Source: Nothopassalora personata (taxonomy: Eukaryota; Ascomycota; Dothideomycetes; Mycosphaerellales; Mycosphaerellaceae). From it: 64,000 nt of DNA. The stretch lies in assembly GCA_033816765.1 (NCBI GenBank), contig CM066291.1:5934428-5998427 (forward strand). The letters are read 5' to 3'. The position numbers were made by a program, and so were the translations under genes. Position 1 is the stretch's first letter. Each line of letters starts with the position of its first letter. A model generated the notes under the pieces. It had not been told where the DNA came from, did not search any database, and saw nothing but the letters and a program-made list of their open reading frames with translations. This document shows, piece by piece, positions 35,947 through 47,604 of the stretch.

Positions 35947-36476
35947 TGTGTAAGAATCATGATCTCTTTTTCCTTGTGAATGAGTAGGCATGGATCCACC
36001 TCTGACTGTGTGAATCCAATCTCTCTGAGCTTTGACACACAGAGTTGATTCCAATCTCTAGCTGCTTGCTTAAGTCCATACAAGCTTTTGAGGATCTTGA
36101 ACACCATGTTTGGTGGAAGCTCAACTCCTGGTGGTGGTAACATGAAGATGTAGATGGGTTCACAAAGCCAAAGACTGGTCCACACTTCCGGAGATTTGTG
36201 AGCCAGCTCAACCTGTCATAGAGGTCCAAGTAGCATCTCAAGGGGAGCTAACAGTTAGGTTGTGATCTGATAGCCTAAGGCATCCACGATGACTCAGCTT
36301 GTCGGAGGACACCTCTCTCCTTTAGCTTAGATAGACATCCAACACAATACACACATTGGTTCCTGATATATTGCTGCATGCCCTGTGGCTATTAGCCAGT
36401 TGAAGATTAATCTCTTACTCTACTCCGCTGCTAACTACGTATCCTGTAAGGTCTCAACTTAACAGGTTATGAGCCC
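35947..36476. mobile_element. Unmutated, rearranged Copia-1 fragment
   Basis: Three pieces of Copia-1 are joined: a reverse transcriptase piece (35947-36151, coding on minus, KSLYGLKQAARDWN intact), then the end of RNase H (36150-36232) in the opposite orientation, then the LTR (about 36230-36464) and exactly the 12-bp primer-binding site (36465-36476). Both joins share a few bases (AGATG, GTA). CpA and TpG are preserved throughout, in contrast to everything around it. Confidence 0.85.
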
Positions 36477-36512
36477 AGAAAGTTCCTAAATATAAAGGAA
36501 ACCCTCCTTTAA

Positions 36513-36626
36513 TCTACTCTAATCTATTAATCTATCCTTTAGCTTATATAGAGCAGTAGATTACTCGTTATTATACTCTACTCTAATCTATTAATCTATT
36601 CTATAGATTATATAGAGTAATAGATT
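36513..36626 (+). repeat. 50-bp duplicated unit
   Basis: Copies at 36513-36562 and 36577-36626, both beginning TCTACTCTAATCTATTAATC, separated by 14 bp and differing at a few positions. Confidence 0.75.
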
Positions 36627-36823
36627 TAGCCTATAGTAGCTATGCTCGCTTAGCTATAGCCGTACCTATTTAACTATAAAGGCTCTAATTAGCCGCTAGC
36701 ACTAGCCTAATCTAATCCGTAATACTATCTCCCTCTTAGTCTAGCTCGCTACGAGCTTAGGTTATATTCTTACTACCTTAATCTTCCGCTTATTATCTTA
36801 TTTATGTCTTTCTTAATATACTA

Positions 36824-37303
36824 AAGGCCTCTCCTTCCTCGAGTATCTCCCGCCGCCTTAAATTAGTAGAAACTATCAATAACTTTAGAGAAATAATAGT
36901 ACGGTCTTATGCTAACTATCGGGCGTATTCGCGGGTATATAAGGTACACGTATCGTCGGGGCGGTGTAATAAGTATATCCGTCGTAATATTCGTTACGAT
37001 ATAAAGATATCGCACTCTAAGTTCGACCGTTTAATTAGCGAAAGGAAGAAACTATAGTAGTAGATAAAGGAATCCCGCGAGGCTTAAGAGCGTACTCGCG
37101 AGGCCTTAAACACTATATATATAAAGAAAGAACGGTCACGCCGGTAGATAGAGCTCGTAGACTAAAGGGCTAACGAGGCTATTGCCGTAGAATTAGCTAA
37201 CCTATTAGAATTAGAGTAGGGGGAGTTAGCCGACTTCTACTTAGCTCCTAATACTAAGGAACTTCTAGTTAACTAAGGTTATAATGTCTCCTCCGACTTC
37301 TAG
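36824..37303 (+). pseudogene. Antisense ORF (asORF) of a minus-strand Gypsy relic
   Basis: About 159 codons on the plus strand, antisense to the Gypsy relic at 37380-37862 and placed beyond the 3' end of its pol gene. N-terminal Ser/Arg-rich segment, then a C-N-K-Y-I-R-R-N-I-R-Y motif (C-x2-C-x-R-x5-C before RIP) near 36975-37005, then a Lys/Glu/Arg-rich coiled coil (37030-37230) and an acidic tail. Stops in frame are TAG or TAA. It aligns in layout with the antisense ORFs at 43688-44182, 48626-49105 and 55852-56346. Zinc-binding plus coiled coil suggests a nucleic-acid-binding or regulatory protein; no function can be assigned. Confidence 0.65.
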
Positions 37304-37379
37304 CTATATAGGCCTATCTCTCTTCGGGGTTCCTCCGGCGCTAAAAATACTCTATTAGGAGTAACTAGTAGTTCCTAAG

Positions 37380-37862
37380 GTTTCTTTCTAGTTCCTAGAT
37401 ATTTTCTAATTTGTCTTCTTTCTATATAATAAGGTATTACTAACCTTTCTTAGCTAGGATTTTTTTAACTTCGAATTTGTTTTCTACTTCCGGTTCGAAA
37501 TAGAAGCTTTTCTAGTAAGGTGTTTTAGCGTCCGTAGGCTCTAATTTTAAAATGGAGAAGACTAGGTGGATTTTTACGTTAGGTAGTAGTCGTAGGCGGT
37601 AGTTAACTAGTCCTATAACTTTATTAATAAAAAATAGTCCGACCTTAATATAATCTAATTTCTTAGTCTTTCTCCTTATTCTAAAATTTTTTATAAGGAG
37701 ATAGACCTTATCCCCCTTTTTTAGTAGAGGTAGTATTTTTCTTCTATCTTACTATTATTAAGACAGTTTTTATTATGTATCTTTAATTGCCTTACGTATT
37801 CCTTTATATACTTCCTTAAGAGTATCTATTATTACGATTACTCTTTTAGCCTATAGGTAGGT
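37380..37862 (-). mobile_element. Gypsy relic: integrase C terminus and chromodomain
   Basis: Reverse complement of about 43150-43650 in Gypsy-2, covering the integrase C-terminal region and the start of the chromodomain. It is cut at 37862-37868 by the left LTR of Gypsy-2. Together with the asORF at 36824-37303 it shows the 3' half of a related element in opposite orientation. Confidence 0.8.
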
Positions 37863-37868
37863 GTTATA

Positions 37869-38272
37869 TGTTACGGAATAATTCCTATAGACCCTAGAAT
37901 TATGACAACGAGACGAGCACGTGACTTATCCTACCTAAGCGCTTAAACTTAGGGCGATTAGACTACTTATGCTTAGACTAATTAGACTGCTTATGCTTAG
38001 AATGCTTAGACTAATTACCGAGATCTACGAATCTCCTTTATATTTAGGAACGCTAAGAATCTCTTATAGTTTCGATACGTTCAACTTACTATTCAATATT
38101 ACTGTTTAGAATATACTATAACCTAACCTCTACCTTACTGCTACTTAGTCTTTATAAGACAAGATAGCTATTACTTTATTACTCTCCCTTAACTTCCTAT
38201 CGGCCCGAGAACAAACCCGATTAAGCTTATCTTCTTAACTTGTAATATTATTAGGTTATACTAAACCTAATA
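37869..38272 (+). repeat. Gypsy-2 left LTR (404 bp)
   Basis: Starts TGTTACGG, unmutated. U3 contains imperfect repeats of GACTGCTTATGCTTAGA (about 37960-38015). From about 38029 it aligns with the right LTR and with 16236-16477. Confidence 0.8.
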
Positions 38273-38599
38273 GCTTTAAACGCCCTCTACGATAGGAGAC
38301 CGATAGAGTAAACGGGGAACACCCGCCCCTAGTAAAGTAAGTAGAGCCCGACGACCTTAGACCGTAAACGATACTATTAATGCCTTAGCTACTTATATAG
38401 GCAACGATACCCTTAAGGTTAGTAAGCTAGAATACTACTATAGCGACCGAGACAATTTCGACACTTAGGTCTCTTAGATAGATATGTACTTCTTATTTAA
38501 CTCTATAGCTAAGAACCTTAAGCCCGTCTTTACTACTACCTTCTTAAGAGGACGAGCATAGCATTAAGTTAAACTATTCCTTAGGAAATACCTAGACAG

Positions 38600-41500
38600 T
38601 AACGGAGAAGACAATGCCGACGGAATCTTTAGGTTATATAACTATCTTAAGCATGCTATAAAGAGCGTCTTTAGTGTCTCTAATAAGATTACTACTGCCG
38701 TTCGTGTCATTTAGTACTTAACCTAGAAGACATCTACTGCCGAATATGCTACTAAATTCTAGGAATACGCGTAACTTACCGATTAGGACGACGAAGCACT
38801 TTAAGTTATATACCGAAGAGGACTAAAGGAGTATATTAAGGACGAGTTAATAAGGGACGGTCGGAAGATCGATAGCTTAGGCGACCTCGTTAGAGTTACG
38901 ATTAATCTTAACGATAAGCTCTACGAGAGAGCTATAGAACGACGATACGACTCTAAGGTATCCGGAAAGGCTAGATATATACTAGGCTACAATAACCGTA
39001 ATAGAGGCTTCTACGACAACTATAATAATAAGCCTAGGGACAAACCGTACTACGGACTATAGCTAATAGAGCTCGACGTTACCGAGAAAGGTCGTAAGAT
39101 TAGGAATAGTAACGGGAATAGAGCATTCCGGAGTTCGAAAGAAATACGAACTTACTACGGATATAGTAAACCTAGCTACCTAGTAAGGGACTGCCGCGGT
39201 AAGAATATAGTACGCCGCAAATAGTTTAATATAATACAACCCCGAACTAGTAAATCTAAGAGTAGCGTTAGATCTCAAGGAGATACCGACTATACTCGGA
39301 GAGTAGACGAGAGAGCTAGTAATAGAAGCACGACGCCTCTCCTAGTCCCCTTAGAAGGACGAGGAGGATACTATAGGTAGTAAATAGTAGTTATTCCATT
39401 TAATGCGAAGAACTAACTATGACAGTTTAACATAATAGTACAAAGAGTCGACTACGAGATCGAATCCGAATCTCGAAATAGTTATAGAAGCCTTTATTAG
39501 CGATTCTGTTACTAAGACTCGTGTTGGGTTTACTACGCCGCGAAATTAGGCGCAGGGTATTAGCCTTAGTAACTAAGAGGAACCCTAGGAGCAACGTATA
39601 GGCAAAACGCTACGCTCCGAGAAGTAGACATCGATAAATCCTACTTTAACGATAATAGAAGCGATAAAGAAAACTAAGACCTAGGATAGAATAGATCGTA
39701 GTTACCGGAACTATAGGAAGAAAGTTAAGAAACTACCGGGCTAGGATCCGGAAGAATTAAGCGAAGAAGATTCCTCTAGAGGAGAAGAGAGCGACACTAA
39801 CGACGATAATAAACAACTAATCTTTACGATTAATGCACCTAAGAAATTATATAATATAATCGTACACCTATAAAGAAGGTACGAAGAATTCCTACCTAAG
39901 ATAGGCGGACGAAGAATGCTACACTCTATTAAGTTCGATAAGATACTCGACACCCTACGAGGTATAGCCTAGGGATACCTACTTATAGAGATAACCGAAG
40001 ATCTAGTAACCGCTATTATAGAACGACTACTAATAGGAAGTAGAATAATAGGTACCGGATACCTTACGCCGTTAGGAACATTCGTATTAAACGAATTACG
40101 TAATATAGTGCAATACGTACGCGCACTCTACTTAGAAACGTAGAAGATCTAGGAACGTTAACGAATAGATAAGTAGATATAGAAAGGCTCGCGCTAGGTT
40201 TAGGCGGAGACCTTAAGACACGAAACTAGACGTTCTATATACGAATAGGGAAAAGGATTAACTCCCTAGGAATAAGCGACTAAAGAGAGTTATATAATAC
40301 AGAAAAGGCTTAAGCATTACTAACGATAATAGTGTTTCGAACTAAGATTATTATTAACGGGCATAAGATAGATACTATAATAGATTCCGGAGGAAGCGGG
40401 AACTTTACCTCCGAATTATTTATTAAAAGACATAGGATTACTACCTATAAGAAGAAAGAGGGTTATATATTAATCGCGGCAGACGGATTATCCTTACCTA
40501 GTATAGAGCGCGAGACGATACCGCTACCACTTGTAATCTAATAGCACTACGAGGAAATCACCTTAGATATTACTAATATAGCTAGTTATAACATCGTACT
40601 TAGAATGCCTTAGTTAAGAAAGTATAACCTAGTAATCGACTAGAGAAGAGGAGTACTTAGATTTAAGCAATACGATTACATTATCGCTATTAAGCCTACG
40701 TAGCGGTAGCATTCGCTAGTAGATAAGGTAAGATAGCTAAATAAGATATAGCTTATACCGACTAGAAGGATAGAAGAACTACCTTCAACCGGGATAGACA
40801 CTAGCGTAGGGCCGCTAGGTTACGAAGTTACTAGAAGTAATAGAAGTAACGCACTATCGAAGGATACTAACATTTCGGAGTTAAGTATTCCTAAGGAGTA
40901 TCGTAAGTAGTGGCGACTCTTTAAAGAGGACAGAGGTAAGGAAGCCTTACCTAAACACGCACTATAGGATTATAAGATAAACATTTAGCTAGGAAAAGAG
41001 CCTCTATAGGGACCACTATACTAAATCTCAGAAAAAGAGCTCTAAACCTTACGAGAATAGCTAAAGGAGAAGCTAGCGAAAGGATAGATATAGCGGTCTA
41101 CCTTAAGCGGAGGCGCTCTATACATGTTCGTTCTAAAACCGAACGGGAAACTACGACTCGTATAAGACTACCGAAAGCTAAACGAGATTACGATTAAGAA
41201 CCGATATCTACTACCTAATATCGAAGAAGCATAAGATAGATTAACCGGATCGGACTAGTACACTAAGATTAACCTACGAGATGCCTTCTATGCTATACGA
41301 ATAGTAGAAGGAGAAGAATGGAAAACCGCTTTTAGGACAAGATACGGACTCTACGAATTCTTAGTTATACTAATAGGATTAACTAACGCACCGGCATCCT
41401 ACTAGGACCTTATTAACGAAACACTTAGAGACCTACTCGACGTATGCGTTATTACTTATATAGACGACATACTAGTCTATACGAAAGGATCCCTCTAGGA

Positions 41501-43690
41501 ACACATAAAACAAGTCTAGGACGTCTTTAAACGGCTTACTAGAGTAGGCTTTAAGACGGCTCTAGAGAAATGCGAATTCTATAAGAAAGAAGTTAAATTC
41601 CTAGGCTTTATTATAAGTACGACGGGAATTAGTATTAATCCCGTAAAGACATAGTTAATTAGAGAATAGCTAGAACTAAAGACAGTTAAGGACGTATAAT
41701 TATTCCTTAGGCTAGCTAACTATAACCGGAAATTCATTAAGGACTATTTAAAGACAGTAGTACTAATAACGATACTTACGAGAAAAGACGTTAGCTAGAA
41801 ATAGGAAAAGGAATAGACTAATGCGTTTAATCGACTTAAGGAACAATACGCATTCGCCCCTACGCTTCGATTATTCGATAGTAGTAAGGAAGTCTATATC
41901 GAGACCGACGCGTCCGATATAGCAATAGGTGTATATCTAACGTAGACACACGATAGGAAAAGACACCTAGTAGCCTATTATTCCCGGAAAATAACTATAG
42001 CGGAACAGAACTACGATATCTATAATAAAGAGCTTCTAGCTATTATTACCGCTATGCAACATTAGAGAGTATACGTCGAGGGCCTACCGAAGTTAACAAT
42101 TCTATTAGACTATAAGAATCTTACGTACTTTACGACGACGAAAGAACTTACCCGTAGATAAGCCCGCTAGTCGGAGCTACTAGGGCAGTATAAGTTCGAG
42201 ATTAAATATACTCTAGGAATAGAGAACGGACGCGTAGATACGTTAAGCCGAAGAAGCGACTATATAGAAGGAAGAGAACTAGTACAACATAAGATACTTA
42301 AGATAAACCCTAACGGAAGTCTTAGTACTAACATAAAGGAATTTAATAACATCGTAAGGATACTACGCGACACCGAAGAACAATTCCTAATATCGTAAGG
42401 AAAGTACTAAGTACCGAAGGACCGAGAAGAAGAATATATAGGACAATATTACGACGATCTACTATATAGACACCCTAGAACGACTAAGACAATAGACCTT
42501 ATATAACGTAGCTTCTTATTTCTATAGATAAGATAGAAAGTGCTTCGCTACATTAGGTAATACGTTTACTACCAACGAAATAAGGCTGCTCGATACGTAA
42601 AATACGGTTAACTCTAATTTAGGACTATACTAACGAAACCATAGGACGAAGTTACAATAGACTTTATTACGAAACTCCCTATCTTAAAGGATTAAGTTAC
42701 TAAGTAGCTATACGACATAATACTAGTTATAGTTAATAGACTTACGAAATACGTATACTTTATTATAGCATTAGAGACATACACTATAGAGTAACTCGGA
42801 TACCTTATACTAGATAGGCTAATCCGATACTACGGATTCCCCGAAGTGTTTATTACGGATAGAGACAAGTTATTTGCATCTAACTACTAGAAAACACTAA
42901 TAGGAACGATCGGAATTAAGCATAAGCTATCTATAGTATATTATCAAGAGACCGATAGATAAACGGAAAGAGCGAACTAAACGCTAGAACAATACCTACG
43001 GCACTACATTAACTATATATAAGACAACTAGGTTTTACTATTGCTAATAGCATAGATTGTACTTAATAACTACAAATTAGAGACAACTTTAACGACACTA
43101 TTCTATACGAACTTTAGTAAAGACCCTAACCTATTCGGAACACCTAGATCCTACCTATAAGCTAAAAGAGCAATCGTAACGACGGATACTCTTAAGGAAG
43201 TGTATGAAGAAACACGTAAGGCGATCGAAGATATATAACATAAACTGTCTTAATAACGGTAAGACACGAGAAAAATAGCACCTCTACTAAAAGAGGGGGA
43301 TAAGGTCTATCTCCTTATAGAAAACTTAAGAACAAGAAGATAGACTAAGAAACTAGATTACGTTAAGGTCGGACTATTTTCTATCGATAAAGTTATAGGA
43401 CTAGTTAACTACCGCCTACGACTACTACCAGACGCTAAAATCCACCTAGTCTTCTACATCTCTAAGTTAGAACCTATAGACGCTAAAACACCTTACTAGG
43501 AAAGCTTCCATTTCGAGCCGGAAGTAGAAAAGAAATTCAAACTCGAAACAATGGTAAACAAAAAAGGTTAGCGATACCTTGTTAAGTAGAAAGAATACGA
43601 CAAATCGGAAAATACCTAGGAACCTAAGAAGAACCTTCTTAACTACCGCCTTCTAATATTATTAATAGTTCTACTAGGCTTAAAAGCCTA
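38600..43690 (+). pseudogene. Gypsy-2 gag-pol fossil with chromodomain
   Basis: Gag occupies about 38600-39900. Protease is open at 40332-40541 with IIDSGGSGNF, the aspartate active site. Reverse transcriptase (about 41100-41700) has YRKLNEITIKNRY and the catalytic YIDDILVYT. RNase H (41890-42270) has ETDASDIAIG. Integrase (about 42430-43200) has DFITKLP and the zinc-binding block before it. The C terminus (about 43500-43650) is a chromodomain relic, YLVK-KEYDKSENT-EPKKNL, where the gaps are Trp codons turned to TAG; such domains steer integration to marked chromatin in related elements. Stops are TAG/TAA throughout. Confidence 0.9.
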
Positions 43691-44182
43691 CTTAAAAGGA
43701 TCCAAGGAGCCGACGCCTTCTAAGGCGTTCCTAAGAGTAACTACCTTAGAGTAGGCCGTGTTATTGGCCTCCCTACGATCTTCCTTAGGAAGATTATCTA
43801 CTAGATAGCGCATCTACTCCTCTACCCTTCGGTTACTCTACTCTTATACTACCTTATTTCTAGCTATACAACGCCGCAGTCTATTAACTTAGCGAAGCAA
43901 ATCCCTAATCTTATTAAGCGATTCCTCTACCTTCGACTTATCCGACCGTATCTTCAAAGAAACATCGTTAGCTACCTTATCTAAATAGTTAAGGCTCGAC
44001 GTTATATATAGTTTCCTAAGCCGAGTATAAGTCGAATAAGACATTATCGAGAAGTCGTAAATAAAAACATAAGCGTAGTTTCGACCTTCGTAGCGGTTGT
44101 ACTTATTTAGGGTTTCGAAAGGGTTCTCGAGGATTCGGCGAAGACGGATGTTCTTATTGCGGGAGGAACGAGAGGAAGCTAT
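43688..44182 (-). pseudogene. Antisense ORF (asORF) of Gypsy-2
   Basis: 165 codons on the minus strand, opposite to pol. The start is ATA at 44182-44180, an ATG changed by RIP, 79 bp inside the right LTR. Layout: Ser/Arg-rich N terminus with RRILENPF, then MSYSTYTRLRKLY (ancestral C-x2-C-x-R-x5-C) from 44044, then a coiled coil, ending at TAG 43690-43688 where pol also ends. In-frame stops are only TAG and TAA. It is a homologue of the antisense ORFs in TRG-A, TRG-B and the 36.8-kb relic. No function is known to me; a zinc-binding coiled-coil accessory protein is the best description. Confidence 0.75.
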
Positions 44183-44260
44183 CGTTAGCTATATATAACA
44201 AAAGGTAAACCCTAGACTATGAATAAGCTTCGAGACGAAGCTAGGACGGAAGGGGGATAG

Positions 44261-44680
44261 TATTACGGTTCGGGGAGGGAGCCTCTTAGCTAACGAATTA
44301 AACTAATACTATTAGCGGACGTAGCCGTAAGGTAGGGCCTACTCGTAGTACGTAACGAGCGAGTAGCTCGATTTATATATTCGACGAGCAAATCCTATAC
44401 TCGTGCTCGCGGGAGGGCGAGTAACGAGTAGAACAAATCTCCTTTATATTTAGGAACGCTAAGAATCCCTTATAGCTTCGAGGCGTTTAACTTACTATTT
44501 AATATTACTGTTTAGAATATACCGAAACCTAACCTCTACTATATTGTTTCTTAAGTCTTTACAAGACTAAGATTACTACTGCTTTATTACTCTCCCTCGA
44601 CTTCCTATTGGCCTAAGAACAAACCCGATTAAGCTTGTCTTGTTAACTTATAATATTATTAGGTTATACTAAACCTAATA
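44261..44680 (+). repeat. Gypsy-2 right LTR (420 bp)
   Basis: Starts TATTACGG (RIP form of TGTTACGG) after a polypurine tract. Its U3 has repeated GAGTA/CGAG words (44345-44435). From about 44439 it aligns with the left LTR, ending CCTAATA. Confidence 0.82.
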
Positions 44681-46439
44681 GCTAGCTAGAGGAATGTAAT
44701 AGCTAGGAGCTAGTATAAGGACTTGCGAATACTACGCGTATAGTAGCCGAATATAAGGCGTCGGCGAAGGTAATATAAGACGTAGAAGGGAGCGTATAGA
44801 CTATATATCTAGCCCTAATCCTTTAGTAGTAAGATATAAGGGCCTTACCCTTTTGATATAACTTTCTTCTTTTATTAATTATAAAGAGGGGAGGCCTTAT
44901 CCGATAGTATCTATATAGGAGAGAGGTCTCCCCCGATAATAATAATAGAGGAGATAGGAGAGGGGAGAGAAGAGTATTCATTTATAAAAATAAAAAAGGA
45001 AACTTTTATAGGGGTACGATATAGAGGTACGTAGTAGGCGGCTAGTAGGCGTAGCGCGCGCAATTACTCGTGATCCTTATTCTCCTCCTTATTATTATCC
45101 TTATTATACTTTCCGCGTCGGGTAGGTAGTTAGAATACCCTATTAGTAGTAGTAGTATTAATATTCTTAGCATATAAAAACTATAACCGTAGTTAGTATA
45201 GGATACGTATATAACGTATATAGTACTTATAGTACGGCCGAGCTTAAATAGCCCGTTAAGGGCCCTATTCTACTCTTACTATAGTATTATAGACGAAGTA
45301 GCGGCGGTAGAGAAGGGAGTAGTAGCAGAGGAGGCCCTAGCGAACCGTACGCGAGTATCGCCTATATACTTATTCTTATAGGCGCTATACTACCTCTTAC
45401 CCTAGGAGGAGGTTAGCCGATTTACACTAGGAGCGATAGTACGGTATATACGGTAAGCGTACGGAGCGCTTACGAGGCGTACGACTTATACCTAAGATCT
45501 ACTCGCCTAGGTCGGTATATAGGTAGTACTACTTATCTAGGGCGTCCTACTTCTCCTAGGTAGTAGGATTACTAAGCTCGCGGATAAGCTTATTGCGCTA
45601 GGCGCGCGCGGTATATAGGCGAGCTACTAGCTATACGATAGAGACGCTAGTATTACTTACGTATAGGTATCTACTTAACCTATATGCCCTATACTTATTA
45701 AGTAGCTCGCTAGCAGTAATACTATTATACGTATCTAGCTCGTCTACTATACGGTTAGTAAGCGTACCGTAAGCGGCGACGAATACTTACTACGTACAAA
45801 GTATAGTAGGTAGCGTAGGTATATCTTAATATCTATACCTAGACGCTTAGCTAGTAATAACTTAGGTATCTGCGGCCCTAGTACGCTAAGCTCACGCTTT
45901 ACTAGCGTATCTAGTAGACTAAGCGCGCTAGATATCTATAGTAGTACTAGTAATAGTATTAGTAGTACTAATAGGCCGCCTACAAGGGCCTCCTTACGTA
46001 GTTAATCTTAAATAGCTTCCTTAGAGACTATAGTAGTACTAGCAAGTTACTAGATAGTAGCTAGCGGGGAGCTAGTAAGTCGCTAGTAGTACTAGTACGA
46101 TATACTATAGGAACGTAGTATAAAGAAGAAGGAAAAGGGGGAAGAGGATATACTTCTTAAACCCTCGAGTTAGTTAACTAGGTAACTATAACTTTAACTA
46201 CCTATATCCTAATAACGATACGTACGAGGTACGTAGGCGGGTTATATAGTAATAGAACCTACGAGAAGTAGATAGATTAACTATATAGAAAGCTCCTAAA
46301 GCCGTAAGCTAAGGGTAGCTCGTCCTAGGAAGGGAGGTAGTTATAAGGGTAGCCTATAGCTAACTCTTATATATAATATACGGCTATACCCGGCTTAGAA
46401 AGTCGTACGTAACGCGTATATATATACTAAGCAACGCGT
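44681..46439. other. Unassigned DNA upstream of the RecQ-like fossil
   Basis: A purine-rich stretch (44880-44990) is followed by RIP-affected DNA. A minus-strand frame between about 45600 and 46050 is open apart from RIP stops and Leu-rich, but unrecognised. The end (about 46260-46440) may be the beginning of the plus-strand helicase fossil. Confidence 0.35.
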
Positions 46440-47303
46440 ATAGCGTCTATAGAAGAAGGTAAGCTTTAGTTTATCTACGATTAGAAGATTATAGACGTAC
46501 TATACTATATATTACAATATCTCCTTATAGTCCTTATAATGTCTACGCCGCCGTATTAACGCTAAACGAGTAGGACGAGCCTATTCTTAAGACTATTACT
46601 AAAGCCCTCGACGTAGCCTTTCGAGGTATATAGTAGTAGTATATTAATCCGAAGGAGATGATACTTATATCGGTACGGTAGTAGAGCCTCTATTTATTTC
46701 GTTCGAATTAGTTTTAAGGTCTAACTAGCGCCTACGCCCGCTTATTTATAGGCTAAGTTACGCTAGTAACGTTAACGGGCTATGTCGAGTACGCCTTAAG
46801 GGTAATCTATTACTTTACCTATATCCTTATACTCCCTAAATAGTATAGCTTCGGGAGTATAGCCGATAGCTAGAGACCTCTTTCTATCGTCTGCGCTACT
46901 AATAAGTAGGTTACTATATAGTATACCCTAGTCGAGGCAGCTAAGTATACTACTATTAACGACCTTAGGGAGAATAGTATATTACGTCTACCGCTCCTAC
47001 GGCTCGCGCTATAGTTCTATATACTTCTCGTTACCGACGACTTTAGAATACGCCCGTTTACCTCTCCGCTCGTTAGCTTCTTATCTATATTCGCTCTCCG
47101 TTATAGTAAAGGTTTATAGATAGAGCCCGGCGCCTTTAGCTACTACCTATTCTCTATAGTATTTACTACCTAGCTTAGGTTCCTCTAATAGTTACTAGAC
47201 TATAAGCTCGAGACTAGGACCAACGCGTTAGTATATATTAAGTCGATATTTAAAGAGTACGTATAGGAAGTATAAACCGTAATTACTAAGATACTCTATT
47301 AGC
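46440..47303 (+). pseudogene. N-terminal part of a telomere-linked RecQ-like protein
   Basis: A plus-strand frame with only RIP-type stops. The blocks SPLVSFLSIFALRYSKG, IEPGAFSYYLFSIVFTT and YKLETRTNALVYIKSIFKEY (46990-47260) recall the long N-terminal region of fungal subtelomeric RecQ-family helicases; this is from memory of that family, not a search. The frame is cut at about 47303, where a truncated LTR of TRG-A begins. The central ATPase part is missing, and the C-terminal part resumes at 49550. Confidence 0.55.
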
Positions 47304-47604
47304 GGTCTAATTAGTTACGCTAAGATATAGTACTATATAGACGACGCTTCTTTACAAGTAGATAGGAGCCTCGTACTTAACTTATTTTAAGTATATACTA
47401 TATACTATTTAGAACTGCTACCTTTATAACGAGTCTAGACATCCCTATAAGGATCTAAGCCCGTGTTATAATAACGAATAACGGTTCCTAACAACTTTAA
47501 GCACTAATTACTAGGGCACCTTATATATGTCTATACGGGACGCTACCTAAAGTCCGTTACGACAATAGCTATAGTTAACTAGTATTACGGAACGAATAAG
47601 CGAA

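Larger units (their letters stand above)
37869..44680 (+). mobile_element. Gypsy-2 chromodomain retrotransposon, RIP-inactivated
   Basis: A full-length Ty3/Gypsy element of the chromovirus type: left LTR 37869-38272 (TGTTACGG...CCTAATA), gag, protease, reverse transcriptase, RNase H, integrase, chromodomain, an antisense ORF, a purine-rich tract (GGAAGGGGGATAG) and right LTR 44261-44680. The flanks TTATA and GCTAG do not match, and the U3 parts of the two LTRs are unrelated, so the element is probably a recombinant. Inserted into another Gypsy relic. Its LTR ends match those of TRG-A and TRG-B, for which it may have supplied enzymes. Confidence 0.88.

Noticed and set aside
35895..36241. Two minus-strand frames of 94-96 codons as a host gene
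   Set aside because: The first is the Copia reverse transcriptase segment KSLYGLKQAARDWN plus read-through across a rearrangement; the second is out of frame.
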